A stretch of DNA of 64,000 nt from positions 1 through 64,000 of the forward strand of contig JAAEAF010004322.1 in assembly GCA_011037195.1 (NCBI GenBank), written 5' to 3'. This document shows, one piece after another, positions 21,655-32,905 of the stretch (position 1 is the stretch's first letter; every line of letters begins with the position of its first letter). The DNA comes from Triatoma infestans. Taxonomy: Eukaryota > Arthropoda > Insecta > Hemiptera > Reduviidae. Both the position numbers and the translations under genes were made by a program. The notes below the pieces were generated by a model, which was not told where the DNA came from, did not search any database, and worked only from the letters and a program-made list of their open reading frames with translations.

Positions 21655-23395
21655 TTAATATTTGGAAACTAGGCCCATTTCTGGGTAAAGGCTACTCCCA
21701 GCTTTTTCCAAACTTCTCTATCTAGTGCTATTCTTCTCCAGTTAGTGCCAAGTTCTTCTTCGTTCGTCAGTCCATCTTAGATATTGTCGCCCTCTTTTTC
21801 GTTTGTTATTTATCGGTGTCCAGCTGTCACTCTTGATGTCCATCTGTGGTCAGTTAGTCTTGCTACATATCCTGCCCACTTCCACTTTGTTCTGTTTATT
21901 AGTTTTATTACGTCATCTAGTCCCGTCTTTTTTCTAAAGTCTTTATTTCTAATTTTATCTTTGCCGGTTAATTTTAAAATACTTCTATCTATCGCTCGTT
22001 GCGTTACTTGCAGACGATGAATACTTTTCTTAGAAAGAGACCAGGTCTGTGAGCCGTAGTTCAGGCAAGGTACAACGCACTTCTGATATGCTGAGATTTT
22101 TATTTCAAGTGGCCAATCGTTTTTAAAGATAAATCTCATGCCGCAGCACTTTTTCCAGACAAAGTGTTACGCTTATTGATCTCTTTCGTAATACTATTTT
22201 CAAATGACATGATCTGGCGTAAGTAAACAGCCTCGGTGACCCAGCTTAGCTTTGTTTTTTCTAGATAAATATCCTGGCTTTGCTTATTTCTCATAAGCGT
22301 TGTCTTATCAGGGTTTATGGCTAATCCAGCATATTTACTCTTAATATGTAAATCTGTTAACATTCACACCAGTTCTTCTGATGATTCGGCAAAAATATTT
22401 ATGTCATTGGCAAAACGCAAATTTGTTAAATTGATGCCATTTATCTTAATTCCCTTTCCCTTCCAATCATTTCTCTGAACACCCGTTTTAAGTGAAAGTG
22501 GGTCGCCTTGCTTGACTCCTTTTTCCAATGAGAAGTAGTCCCCTGGTCTTTCCAGCACTATTCTCGCTTGACTGTGGATATACCAGTTTTGCACTATATT
22601 AATGATCCTACTTCTACACCTTGCTTTCTTAGGCAGTCGTACATATACTCGTGTTTTATGAAATCAAAAGCTTTGGTATAGTCAATAAACGCCATATACT
22701 CGTACATGTCTAATTGGTACTCTTTTGCCTTCTCAATTATTTGATTGACTACATGGAGATGGTCGATTGTGGAAAATCCATTTCTAAATCCTGCGTGTTC
22801 AAGTGACTGGTTTCTTTCAAAAATACTTTTTAATCTATTTCGAATAGCAGTTGAAAATTCTTTTCTGATGGTTGGTACTAGACTAATTGGCCTGTAATTG
22901 TTTAAATCTGCTGTCGAATCCTTTCTTATGCAATAAAATAATGTCTTATTATCGCCATTGAGAAGGGACGTTGTTTTCTTGTTCGATTATTTGATTGAGA
23001 AAGGAGGTTAGGTAGGTTAATATTATAGTTAAGGCCGCTTTTAATACCTTATTCGTAATTCTATCACTTTCAGGTTTTTTTCATTTTTCAGTGATTTTAT
23101 TAAATTCTCTATTTCGTGTTCTAAGAAGAGTGGAAATTCTTCCTCTTCATCAAAATGTGCAGTTAGATAAGATTTTATGTTTGTTGGCTCTGTATAAAGT
23201 TTACGATAGAATTCTGTTGCAGTTTTAATCACCCATTCACTATTTCTATGTACCTGTCCTTCCTTATTTTTCAAGGCAGAAGTCCAAGTTTTTCCGGGCA
23301 TTAGCATTTTCCTAGATTTGTTCACCGCCATATCCTTCTGGATGATATCCTGGATTTGTTCCTGATTATATTTCATCATATCTTCTTTAATTTTT
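21655..23395 (-). pseudogene. RTE-like non-LTR retrotransposon ORF2 remnant
   Basis: Minus-strand frames give successive reverse-transcriptase pieces with several stops and frameshifts. 23041-23379 is the upstream linker. About 22600-22800 holds motif A (AFIDYTKAFDF). 22364-22594 holds KQGDPLS and the catalytic box, which reads FANDI rather than FADDI. 22136-22363 holds a palm/thumb part (NPDKTTLM) and 21810-22139 the C-terminal YGSQTWSLSKK and WKWAGYVARL motifs typical of RTE/BovB-like elements. The endonuclease is absent or beyond recognition, and 21400-21655 is AT-rich 3' sequence. The copy is dead: the YxDD aspartate is changed and the frame is broken at least four times. Confidence 0.75.
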
Positions 23396-23702
23396 TACCT
23401 TCCTAGTTTGCAAAGAACATTAAGTTCTATTTTTCCTTCCTAGACTTCTCCTTTTTCTTCCTCATTTTATCTCTTTTTTTTAATTAAGACCAAAATATCA
23501 TCTTTTAATTTGTTGTTAACTATTTTAGTTTCTTAATATTTCCTTGCATGCTCCCATCCCACAATAATGATTCAAGTAGGCTGTAATTCACTTGTATGCT
23601 CCCCTTACTCTTGTCGAATAAAGGTAAATTGTTCTTTATGAATTTAAGAAAGTTCTCCGTATCAATATTTTTAAATAGAAGTATATTATTTTTATTAATT
23701 TC

Positions 23703-23920
23703 GGGGCGGGTGTTGGTGTATTGGTTATGAGCATGGACTTGTAAGTGGGAGGACCCCAGTTCGAGTCCAGCGTATAACTAAATTTTATATTTGTTTAAAA
23801 AATGTTAATAGTAAAGTAGGTGCTTCCGCCCCCGTCCACGACACCTAATTTGGTAGTTGGACGTTAAGCCCGCCTGAAAAAATAGGCATTACTTTACTTT
23901 TTTTTACTTTTTTTTTTTTA
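23703..23920 (+). mobile_element. tRNA-derived SINE
   Basis: It has a Pol III A box (TGGTGTATTGG, 23714-23724) and B box (AGTTCGAGTCC, 23758-23768), then an unrelated body (GTCCACGACACCTAATTTGG, GACGTTAAGCCCGCC) and a T-rich tail ending near 23920. The length of about 220 bp and the tRNA head fit a SINE. No target duplication was identified. Confidence 0.6.
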
Positions 23921-24099
23921 TTAATTTTAAATTTAAATATATACTTGGGCAGGATTAGTTCAGCTTTCACAACTCTATGATCTGTCAAAAAAGAGAAATT
24001 GGAAAGAACCTCAAAATTGCGAAATATTAGAAAGCATTACAAAGGAAGATAAATACGTAATCCCGGGATAACCAGAAGATACCAAAAGATCTTGTAAAA

Positions 24100-24725
24100 A
24101 AATAAAACCAATTATTACCTATGCAAGCTACAAATTCCAAGCGGGCGACCATACACCTTCCTCACAAGACTGTGAGAGGGGGAGCTCAATATTTCACACC
24201 ACCAGTTCAGTAATCTCTTCACTATTAAAACTCTAATTGGCCTGCGCCTTGTTTCTACACGGATAAAATGGTTTGATGTGTTGATGGGTGAGTGAAACAA
24301 TGTTTTAAAGAAGGTTAATTGAACCTTATCCACATGTTTCAAATAGGCTGAAGACCACAACTCAGAAGCATATAAAGAAGTAGCAATACTTTCCAAAAGT
24401 AAGATCTTAGTTTCCCTAGACTTATACTACCTCTTAGACAAGACCTGCATCACCTTTCCGAGCGCCTTTTTGCCTTTAAGAATGAAATGGTTAGCTACTT
24501 GATTGAATTTGTTTGAATAACTAAAGCGTACACCAAGATAAGTATAATGATTCACATACTCTACAATATTTCCGTCCAGTTACAATGGTAACACTCTTTC
24601 ACGATTAGCAGAATTCCTGAATACCATCACTTTGGTTTTATTGATATTAATACCCAAATGGTTCAGAGAACAATAGCTCGCCAATACATTCAATTTTTGT
24701 GAGCATTTACTAGATTTGGATATTT
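24100..24725 (-). pseudogene. CR1-like LINE ORF2 C-terminal remnant
   Basis: The open piece 24115-24396 reads LYASELWSSAYLKHVDKVQL and so on, closely resembling the LINE D segment at 47500-47600 (LYASEIWPLNYF..VERVQL). Upstream to 24725, broken frames give INKTKVMVFRNSANRERV and HYTYLGVRFSY, the usual post-palm region. It is a 5'-truncated, decayed copy of a LINE D relative. From 24725 to 25320 I see no gene. Confidence 0.65.
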
Positions 24726-25329
24726 AACTGAAATAGCTATTTAAAGTTAACATAATCCCACATTGGCCACATTGTTCCACATCGGTTAATTCATCCACAT
24801 TGGCTAATTATTTCTATGAAATGTAGTTTAGAATTTTATGACTAATTTTCCTTTCGTAGGTATTTTATAAATTATCAAATTGTGCAATAACAAATTATTT
24901 ATGAAAATATACAAAAAATCAAGTTTTTTTACAGATAATTAGTGTTTTATATAATTAATGTGAGCTATAATGTGTTTTAATTAATGTGAGCTATAAAGAA
25001 AGCTAAAAAGGAAAGAAAATTTTCATTACATTGTTGAAAAAAAAGGCAAATGAGAATTAGGCGGAAATGCGACCCAATGTAAGTCGGCCATATTGTATTT
25101 GGCCGTTTACTAGTGGGAGAAAATAAAACTGATGTTCAACACCCACAAAACTTTCACAGTTTTCAGTTAAAAAAATTTTCTTTGATCTGGAATTTGGAGC
25201 TGTTCATTATAGTGTCCTTCATTGTGTGTAGGTGGCGCATGCGCAAAGTATTGAAAGAGATGGACTATATAGATGGAAATCTAGCATGAGCTAATGCAAT
25301 CAAAATCTAGTTTCTCGCAACAACATAAA

Positions 25330-25685
25330 ACAATCTGGTGTGAAACACTCACACGATTCCTCTTACTGCGAAATGGCAAACTTTTTCATGCTTACAATTC
25401 TTTTTAGTTTTTAAAACCATCAGCATTTTTATGGAGAAAATCACATAAACTGAAGAACATATTCAGTAAAATCGCACTTCCGCTCAACCGATTTTTTTCG
25501 AACTGAGAATTTTGGCGACTTATACAATTCTATTTAATATTATTTAGTTGAAAGAATTGTATAGCACATTGTTGATTTAGAATAGCGCTTTAAAGGAAAC
25601 CATAACCACATTCCTCCCCCAAAAGTGCCCAAATGAATTTTCCCGGAGAAATGTTTCAAATAAAAGTTGTTTATACTCTTTGTAG
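25330..25685 (-). repeat. Module M, inverted copy, interrupted by LINE A
   Basis: The landmarks GTGAAACACTCACACGATT, TCGCACTTCCGCT, AATGAATTTTCCCGGAG and CAAATAAAAGTTG are in minus order. The copy stops at 25685 and resumes after the 13-bp duplicate ATACTCTTTGTAG at 32740-32752, continuing to about 32905. Confidence 0.8.
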
Positions 25686-26204
25686 GATCGCAAGGGGAAT
25701 AGGACAGAGTGCCTTGTGCGTCTCTGTCCGCTTGTAACTCCCCAAGTCAACCTCACCTCCACGTGGTGCGATCTGGGCACCTCCCTCGGGAGGTGGCTGA
25801 CGAGGAAATGGCGAGGGCCGGACTAAACCCCTCTGGCTCTTCCCCTCCCACTTCCCATCCTAGTGATCCTTCCCAACCACTTTGGTATCCCCACCCAAGC
25901 CGAGAAGGGATGCGCGTCGAGGCTGAATGCGTACAGGGTGGTAAAACATATGTGCGGTAGCGGTCACCTAGGGGAACCGGGCGAAACCCCATTGTATTGT
26001 AGCCTTCTCGTGGTATGGGGCTCTGCCACGGGTGACGGTACATCTCCCCCATTTCTCGTGGGAACAAAATGGAATACACCATTTTTGTGGAAAGAGAAAG
26101 GAAGGATGGGCGAGAAGAGAAGAACTTGCCCAAACTAATACCCTCTGTTGGTGGAGATCCCCAAGGTTCTGGGCTGAGACCAGTGGTGGGTATGGATTTG
26201 GGGG

Positions 26205-27254
26205 GTGATACTTTGGTTACCCCTCGAACTGATGCAGGGAGAGGATAGGATAGCTGGGACAGGTGCAAGCACAGGTCCTTCAGCGACGAATCCTCTGAAG
26301 GTCTATCCTGCCAAAGAAGTCCTGAGGATTGCCAAGATGTTGGTGTGGGTGGCAGGGACGCTGAGGGAGAAGGCCTCAACTGTGGTGTTGGAAAAGCTGC
26401 GTTCGCAGAACGTAGACCTGGACACTGCAGACTGGAGAGCCATCAACAGGAATGCTGAATCCCGGGGACAAACCCTGGAAACTGGCATTTCTGAAGAAAC
26501 CCTGGAACGCCGAAGAAAATCCAATCTCGAGGCTTTTCTCGGGATGGATGAAGACACTATCAGGAAACCAGATGGTGACTTTACTGAGTCGGAAAGAGAC
26601 ACTCTGGAACTGTTGATCCAGACACAGTTTCCGGACTCACGGTTGGCGCCAGTGAGAAGGGCAGACGAGAACTTGGGGGAACTCGGCCTTCGGCGGGGTT
26701 CCAGGGAGGACTGGTCTGTGGCCAAAAGCTGCGTCACGCACAATAAGCTTAAGTGGGCTGTTAACCACTTTAAGCCATATAAGTCACCTGGGCCTGACGG
26801 AATCTTGCAAGTGGAGGCGAGGGCCAGTGCACATAGATTGCGCAACAATGGTCTTTGGAGACAGTGTGGCTCCTTAGCCAAACATCTGGACATATTGCTA
26901 AAGGTCAACCCAGGCCCTGTGACAGACATGGCCCGGGATAGCATCTGTCCAACATACAACTTCGAGGTCCCATTTCGGGTGTTCCTAGGTTCTAGGGCGG
27001 AATGGTCCAAGGGGTGGGAAAAACGCTACCGGATAGGACCTCTGTGGTTCACAGATGGTTCTAGGATAGAGTGTGGGACTAGAGCAGGAGTATACGGAAT
27101 GAGCCCAGAGGTACTCTTGAGAGGCCTTTGGGCAGGTATTCCACTATATTCCAGGCTGAAGTGTTTGCCATTAAGGTCTGTGCCGAGGAGAACCTGCGTA
27201 GAGCCCCAAGGGGCAAGGTCATACGCATTTGCTCGGACAGTCAGGCTGCACTGA
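26205..27254 (+). CDS. LINE A chimeric ORF (ORF1/RT-linker/RNase H start)
   Basis: This 349-codon open frame was produced by internal deletions. Residues 1-105 look like ORF1-derived sequence. Residues about 105-205 match the pre-RT linker of LINE B (a SERDTLELLIQTQFPD segment against GEGETLQLLLDTHFPD) and reach RT motif SPGPDGI. There it jumps directly to the region before RNase H, ending in the first RNase H strand (FTDGSR). A frameshift near 27130 separates this from the remaining RNase H. It cannot reverse transcribe. Any product would be a fusion of nucleic-acid-binding leftovers. Confidence 0.6.
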   Translation: MILWLPLELMQGEDRIAGTGASTGPSATNPLKVYPAKEVLRIAKMLVWVAGTLREKASTVVLEKLRSQNVDLDTADWRAINRNAESRGQTLETGISEETLERRRKSNLEAFLGMDEDTIRKPDGDFTESERDTLELLIQTQFPDSRLAPVRRADENLGELGLRRGSREDWSVAKSCVTHNKLKWAVNHFKPYKSPGPDGILQVEARASAHRLRNNGLWRQCGSLAKHLDILLKVNPGPVTDMARDSICPTYNFEVPFRVFLGSRAEWSKGWEKRYRIGPLWFTDGSRIECGTRAGVYGMSPEVLLRGLWAGIPLYSRLKCLPLRSVPRRTCVEPQGARSYAFARTVRLH

Positions 27255-27649
27255 AAGCCCTAGAGGCTTACAGAACTACCTCATCCCTGGTGAAGGAATG
27301 TCGAGAGGCATTGTCGAGACTCTCCAGGCACAACAAGGTACAGCTGTTGTGGGTGCCTGGACATGCAGGGGTTGAGGGTAATGAGACAGCTGATCAACTG
27401 GCCAGGAACGGGGCCAACACTCCGTTCATTGGTCCAGAGCCGGTCCTGGGAATAACTGGCGGAGCAATTCGTGCAGCGATTAGAGAGTGGGGTCGCAGTA
27501 AGCATGAAGAGCTCTGGAGGAGGAGCCCGGGTGTTATACACAGTAAAAGGATGATGCCAGGACTGTGTAAACGAAGAACCCAAATGACTCTTGGTCTGAG
27601 TAGGAGCCAGATTTCTCTGGTGACGGGACGATTTACGGGTCACGGTAGG
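27128..27649 (+). pseudogene. LINE A RNase H domain, 5' part of split region
   Basis: The segment contains the RNase H core: the E of FQAEVFAI, the D of CSDSQAALKAL, and the H/N stretch of VPGHAGVEGNE. Together with FTDGSR of the preceding frame this gives the DEDD-type residues. It is cut at 27649 by LINE B. The C terminus (C-x2-C...H, LCRLCQEEEETASHLLFDC) is at 32425-32649. Confidence 0.75.
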
Positions 27650-28727
27650 AGCCAAAGGTTTGAGGGAGTATTCGTACTCACATAGGGTGAAACTTCCCTA
27701 TGTTTCTCGAGACGGCTATTCCGTCGCGGAACCTCATTCTAGCCCATCCAACGCGTCCTCGTCGCTGGCTCCGGAAACATCTGCGCTCCACTTTGTGGAA
27801 GCGTGGGTGGCTAAGTTGGAGGGTGAACGCAGAGGGTAGCCTTCGGGCTATTTGGGAACCTAGCACTCCCACGTACCTCAGCTACAATTACAGACTAACA
27901 AGTGCAGTGGTTTTCCCATTAGGAGTGTGAGTTGGTGGAGACTTTTCTGCCCTCTGTTTGGGTCGCCATAATTTATGTGCGGCCTGAATCTCTTGCAGCG
28001 AATTCTTTTGCTGCGGAGCCTCCGTGGGAATTCATATTGCATCACTTACACCTAAACGCCTTAACATTATACACTTACATAGTTACAGTCTTACACGCCA
28101 GTGGCACGTGCTGGTGCCACCCACATGTTTGCCGTGTGTGGATACCTGTGTCGTGGGGGAGGGAAGTCCTGGTGGTTGAGGATGCAGGTTCTCGCTGGAG
28201 GCAAGTTTCCTCGGCGTGCCTTGCAGTCCAACACACCACTTTGGTTCCTGACTCCACTAAACAGGCGGCCAGAGCCTAACCCAGCTCTGGTCAATCGGCT
28301 AGCGTAAAGAACGCATGGGTGAGCTCCCGGGTATTGTGGGCCATGGCTCACAATCCCTGGGCGCTATATCTCTAGGGTAGCTCTGGCGCTTCTTCAAAGC
28401 GTCCCAAATTGTGAGGCTCCGTGGAGGGTGGAGAGCTCTGGAGATGAATTTTTAATTTTATTTATTATATGTTTTTAATTTTAAATTCGTCAGCCGGGGG
28501 CCCCTTAGAGGAGGGGGCCACCGGTGGTGGGGGTAATTCCTCTGTACATCCAGAGTCGGGTGACCAGGGCCTGGATGCACTAATGGGTGGGAATCTGGAA
28601 AAATATCCAGAGGCAGGGAAGGCTTGCTCTGGAGGAGAACGTGTCAGGAGGAGCCGCGGAGGACTTGTCCTCCTGCGGCGATTTCTGAAACGTGGTCAAA
28701 GGAAAAAGGAAAGATATGTAAGGCAGG

Positions 28728-28875
28728 TATTTTTATTTTTATTTATTTATTTATATTTATTTGTTTGTTTATTTATTTATTTATATTTATCTATTTGTCT
28801 ATTTATTTATTTAAATTTATTTATTTTATTATTATTTGTTTATTTATTTATTTTATTATTATTCATTTATTTTTG
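28728..28875 (+). repeat. (TTTA)n low-complexity tract in LINE B
   Basis: TTTATTTA-type tetranucleotide runs with TTTG and TTATT variants. The open frames across it are low-complexity F/I/Y runs, not genes. Confidence 0.85.
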
Positions 28876-28953
28876 TTCCTGCCTGCTATCAAGTTTGTCA
28901 GAAGTTCCATTTCTTACATTAGTTGACTTATTACTATGATTGACAGGGTAGAA

Positions 28954-29980
28954 ATGGTTCAGGTTAACTTGCAGCATAGCAAAGATGCAACGGCTAACTT
29001 ATGCCGTTGTATTGCTAAGTTGCATACATATTTTATTCTTAATACAAGAACCTTATGCCTTTAAAGGTTTGGTTCGAGGATTGAGTGTGGTTGATGGCAG
29101 ACTGTTCGTGGCGGATGGCGGGGACATTCCTAGGGCATGTATTCTTGCCAGTCGGAGTGTCGACGCTGTCCTGCTTCGACAGTTCTGCTCTCGGGACTTG
29201 GTGGCGGTGAGGGTTGGACTGGGGGTTGGTGGGCGTCGTCGCGACGTAGTTGTGGCTTCGGCTTACTTCCCCTATGATGGCCCCTCTCCTCCTCCTCAGG
29301 AGTTCATGGGTTTGGTTCGGTATTCGGAGACCAATGACATACCTATTATAATAGGATGTGACGCGAATGCACATCATGTTGTCTGGGGCAGCAGCGACAC
29401 CAATGGTAGGGGTCGCGCTCTCATGGATTTCCTGGTGGGCACGCGATTAGAGGTCCTGAATAGGGGTACTGAACCCACTTTTGTTACTAGGATTAGAAGA
29501 CAGGTTATTGATATTTCCCTTGCTTCTAGGAATTTTAGTGGTCTGATTAAGGATTGGAGGGTGAGTCCTGAGGCTTCCATCTCCGATCACAGGATGATTA
29601 GGTTTAGTCTGGGGATTGATCCAATTACCCTGGCTAGTTATAGGAATCCCAGGAGGGCGGATTGGGGTTTATATTCTAGAATTATTGAAGATAAACTGAC
29701 TATCCAATCAGAAGCCCCTGATGGCATAGAGGAATTGGAAAGGGAGGCTGGTATTCTTCATGAACACATTAGATCCTCATTCGAGGAGTCTTGTCCTCCC
29801 AAGGTGGTTAAGGATAGTAAGAATCCCTGGTGGTCTTCTTCGTTGGAAAAACTGAGGAGACAGGTAAGGGGCTCATACAGGAAGGCTGTCCTTGCTGATT
29901 CTTCGGAATCATGGGATAGTTATAACAGTATTAAAAGAGCATATAAATATGCTCTAAGGAGAGCCAAGAGGAATTCCTGA
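28954..29980 (+). pseudogene. LINE B endonuclease (APE-type) part of ORF2
   Basis: The likely start is the ATG at 28954 (MVQVNLQHSKDATA). A frameshift near 29040 moves into the frame that continues as LIQEPYAFKG. APE-endonuclease motifs follow: ASAYFPYDG, GCDANAHHVVWGS, VIDISLASRN and SDHRMIRFSLG. It ends in a single TGA at 29978-29980 that interrupts an otherwise continuous frame leading into the reverse transcriptase. The enzyme would nick target DNA to prime reverse transcription. It is broken here by one frameshift and one stop. Confidence 0.8.
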
Positions 29981-30985
29981 AGATCCTTTTGTGAGGATAT
30001 AAATTCGTTCCAGGAATCATCTAGATTGGTACGGATTCTTAGTAAGGATAGGGACAGTCAGTTAGGTACCCTACGATACCCTGATGGTTCCTTTACAGGG
30101 GGGGAAGGGGAGACACTGCAGCTTTTGCTTGATACTCACTTCCCGGATAATATTGGTTTAAATGCTGCTTCGTCTTTGGTGGGTGGTAGGAGATGGGACC
30201 TTGAAGATGTATCCACCTTAGATGAGGTTGTCACACATGATAGAGTTAGTTGGGCAGTACAAAGTTTCTCACCTTTCAAGTCACCTGGACCGGACGGGAT
30301 TTATCCTTGTCTGTTGCAAAAGGGTGGGGACGTGCTGACGAAGGTATTGTTAAGATTGTTTAAAGGATGTTTGATGTTTGGTTATGTACCAACATTATGG
30401 AGAGAAGTAAGGGTAGTCTTTATTCCCAAGCCGGGAAGAAATGACTACTCCGACCCCAAGGCATTTAGACCCATTAGTCTTATGTCTTTCCTCTTGAAAA
30501 CTTTGGAAAGGTTGGTGGATAGGTATATTACTGATGGCCCATTAAGGGATCATCCACTCCATCCTAACCAACATGCTTATATTGTGGGTAAGTCGACAGA
30601 GACTGCATTACATTGTCTCGTCGGAAGGATAGAATCTGCTTTGGAAATAAAAGAATATGCCCTAGGGTGTTTCTTTGATGTTGAAGGGGCATTTGACAGA
30701 GTATCGTTTGATGCTCTGGAAGATGCCTTGGTACGGAAAGGTATACATCCCGTCCTAATCAATTGGATAGGTGTCTATCTTAGGAGTAGGGTTATACAGG
30801 TTTCCCTTGGCGGGCGCACCATGATAGTACAAGTGGGGAGAGGTTGCCCTCAAGGGGGTTGTCTCTCACCTAAGTTGTGGTGCGTCGTCATGGATGACCT
30901 TTTGGTTAGGATGAATTCATCGGGATTTTATGTAACATCAAAAGGCGATAATCTCCTTTTGGCAATGACGAAGAGTTGTAGGTAA
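29981..30985 (+). pseudogene. LINE B reverse transcriptase, catalytic YADD region deleted
   Basis: In frame with the endonuclease. RT blocks are present up to motif B: SPGPDGIYP, FIPKPGRNDYSDPKAFRPIS, FDVEGAFDRVS (motif A), and GCPQGGCLSPKLW (motif B). After GFYVTSKG the sequence jumps to DNLLLAMTKSCR and a stop. The YADD catalytic box and roughly the next hundred residues are missing, so it could not synthesise DNA. Confidence 0.82.
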
Positions 30986-31007
30986 GAACTGGGGAATCAC
31001 TCCCAAG

Positions 31008-32312
31008 ATGATGTTCTGGATTTATTGTATGGTCATTAAACCTAAATTGGTATATGCGGCTTTGGTGTGGTGGCGTCGCATTGAAACACGATCTGCTAGG
31101 CAGCTGTTGGAAGAAGTCCAACGCTTGGCTTGTCTGGCGGTGACTGGAGCGTTTCGGACGACACCGACCGCATCTATGGAGACTTTGTTAGGGATTCCAC
31201 CTCTTTTTGTGGAGGTGAAAAACCAGGCAATGAAAGCCTGTTATAGAATTAAACAGGCAGGTTTTTGGCAGGGTAAGCGATATGGTCATTCTACCATTTA
31301 TCGTGAGATGCTTTTAAGGATTCCCATTACAGGTTTCCCTTCTGATAGGAATTTGAAGACTTTTGTCTTTGGTCATTCCTACAGGGTTAGGTTGCCTTCT
31401 AGGGAAGATTGGTTAACCCTGGGTCCGTCTGGTGTGATTCCTGAGAATTATCTCCGATGCTACACGGACGGTTCCAGGATGGATGGTAGGTCTGGGGCTG
31501 CCGTCTATTTTGAGACGGGAGATCATTTGGTAGCGCCTCTTGGTGAGTGGGCCACCGTTTTCCAGGCTGAGGTTTATGCAATTCTTTGCTGTATTTTGGA
31601 TGAGAGGGTGCGTAACACTAATTTAAAAGGTGTTTGTATCTGCTCGGATAGCCAGGCTGCGTTGAAGGCGCTTAATTCATGTGTCTTCACTTCCAGATTG
31701 GTGTTGGAATGTTCTAGAAGACTGGAAGATCTTTCTTCATTAAAGGATGTGCTTCTGGTCTGGGTTCCAGGTCATATGGGAATTTTTGGGAATGAGGAGG
31801 TGGATAGGTTTGCCAAATTAGGTGCCTCTCTCCCTTTCATTGGTCCAGAGCCTGCTGTTGGTGTGTCTTCTGACACATGTTTGTCGGGCTTTCAGACGTG
31901 GATGACCTCACAGCACTCATCCTTATGGATGAGTGCAGTGGGTTGTCGGCAGTCTAAAATGCTCATTGGGGGCCCGGACGGAGCTTTGAGTAGTGGGGTC
32001 CGATGTCTTTCACGGACCTCCCTCAGGTATCTGGTTGGATTCCTCACTGGGCATTGTGGTTTAAGGAGACATCTCTATATAATGGGACTTGTGCCTGACC
32101 CTTTTTGTAGAGTTTGTGAAACTGAGGAGGAAACACCCATGCATTTGATGACGAATTGTTTGGGTTGTGAGGAGATTAGTTTTAGGACCTTCGGCCGGAA
32201 TAGGATGTCGGTAGAGGATCTTAAGCTGTGTCCTTTTAAGGTTTTGGTCCGATTTGTTCGGTCTGTTGTGAAACTTAGATGGTTAAAACCTGGGCCTGGA
32301 TTTTCATTCTAG
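31008..32312 (+). pseudogene. LINE B thumb, RNase H and zinc-motif region
   Basis: This long open frame begins after the deletion (YCMVIKPKLVYAALVWW). It contains RNase H (CYTDGSRMDG, FQAEVYAIL, CSDSQAALKAL, VPGHMGIFGNEEVD) and a C-terminal CRVCETEEETPMHLMTNC motif, ending at a stop before the 3' UTR. The RNase H catalytic residues look intact. As part of ORF2 it lies downstream of the frameshift caused by the RT deletion. Confidence 0.82.
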
Positions 32313-32424
32313 TCCCAGTGGTAGGTATTCTTTAGGGGCAGCTATATGGGCCCGAGGGGGCTTTGGATAGCGTAGGGTTTACTTCCCTCCCCTTTTGGGA
32401 ATAATAATAACGGGTCACGGTAGG

Positions 32425-32739
32425 TTCAGGAAACATCTATACAAGGTAGGACTCATTCGAGCAGTACCCTTGTGCAGACTATGTCAGGAAGAGGAGGAAA
32501 CGGCCTCCCACCTGTTGTTCGATTGCGTTGCAATAATCAAATTGAGGTATGAAACCTTTGGTACTTTGCGACCTGAGGAGATAGTAGCTCAAAATGACCT
32601 GGTGGTGAAGGTCCTCAAACTCCTTAGGGAGGGAGGGTTTGTCTACTAGGAACTATCGGGGGTGGCACAATAAGCCTCTGTTGGCTGCAGTGCCGGGATA
32701 TAGCCCACCCGAGGTTGGATAATAATAATAATAATAATA
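32425..32739 (+). pseudogene. LINE A 3' end (C-terminal zinc motif and 3' UTR)
   Basis: It resumes the reading frame of LINE A exactly after the 15-bp duplication. It contains the LCRLCQEEEETASHLLFDC motif, then a stop near 32649, a short 3' UTR and (TAA)n. Confidence 0.85.
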
Positions 32740-32752
32740 ATACTCTTTGTAG

Positions 32753-32905
32753 ATCTAGTTGATATACCAAGTTTAAAGAAAATCGTTTGAGCTGTTTTAG
32801 AGAAAAGAGTAGAAAACTGAAAAGTACTTTCAGTAAAGTGCACTTGCGGTCATCCAATTTTCTTCAAACTCGGGATTTCGACAACATATTTTATTCTAAT
32901 TCTCC
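32753..32905 (-). repeat. Module M, continuation after LINE A
   Basis: GATATACCAAGTTTAAAGAA and GTAAAGTGCACTTGCGG continue the module cut at 25685. From 32905 to 33990 I see no gene, only AT-rich sequence. Confidence 0.7.

Larger units (their letters stand above)
27650..32409 (+). mobile_element. LINE B: near full-length RNase H-bearing non-LTR retrotransposon with 15-bp TSD
   Basis: It is inserted in LINE A between copies of ACGGGTCACGGTAGG (27635-27649, 32410-32424). It has a 5' region of about 1.3 kb, an endonuclease, reverse transcriptase, RNase H and a C-terminal zinc motif, and a (TAA)n end. The RNase H indicates an I/LOA-like group rather than R1; I cannot fix the clade by eye. A low-complexity (TTTA)n tract at 28728-28875 interrupts its 5' region. 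ORF1 is not intact: only a short G/E-rich piece near 28490-28720 is plausible. Confidence 0.88.
25686..32739 (+). mobile_element. LINE A: internally deleted non-LTR element (host of LINE B) with 13-bp TSD
   Basis: It is flanked by ATACTCTTTGTAG at 25673-25685 and 32740-32752 and ends in (TAA)n at 32720-32739. It is split at 27649/32425 by LINE B with the 15-bp duplication ACGGGTCACGGTAGG. Its own sequence (25686-27649 plus 32425-32739, about 2.3 kb) has a 5' leader, a chimeric ORF, RNase H and a C-terminal zinc motif, but lacks the endonuclease and almost the whole reverse transcriptase. Its higher GC content contrasts with the AT-rich surroundings. Confidence 0.88.

Noticed and set aside
25753..26379. 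208-codon minus-strand ORF and neighbouring antisense frames in LINE A
   Set aside because: Antisense shadow in GC-rich LINE sequence. The plus strand carries the LINE homology.
28469..28939. 156-codon ORF in the LINE B 5' region
   Set aside because: The second half is translation of a (TTTA)n tract. Only the first part might be an ORF1 remnant.
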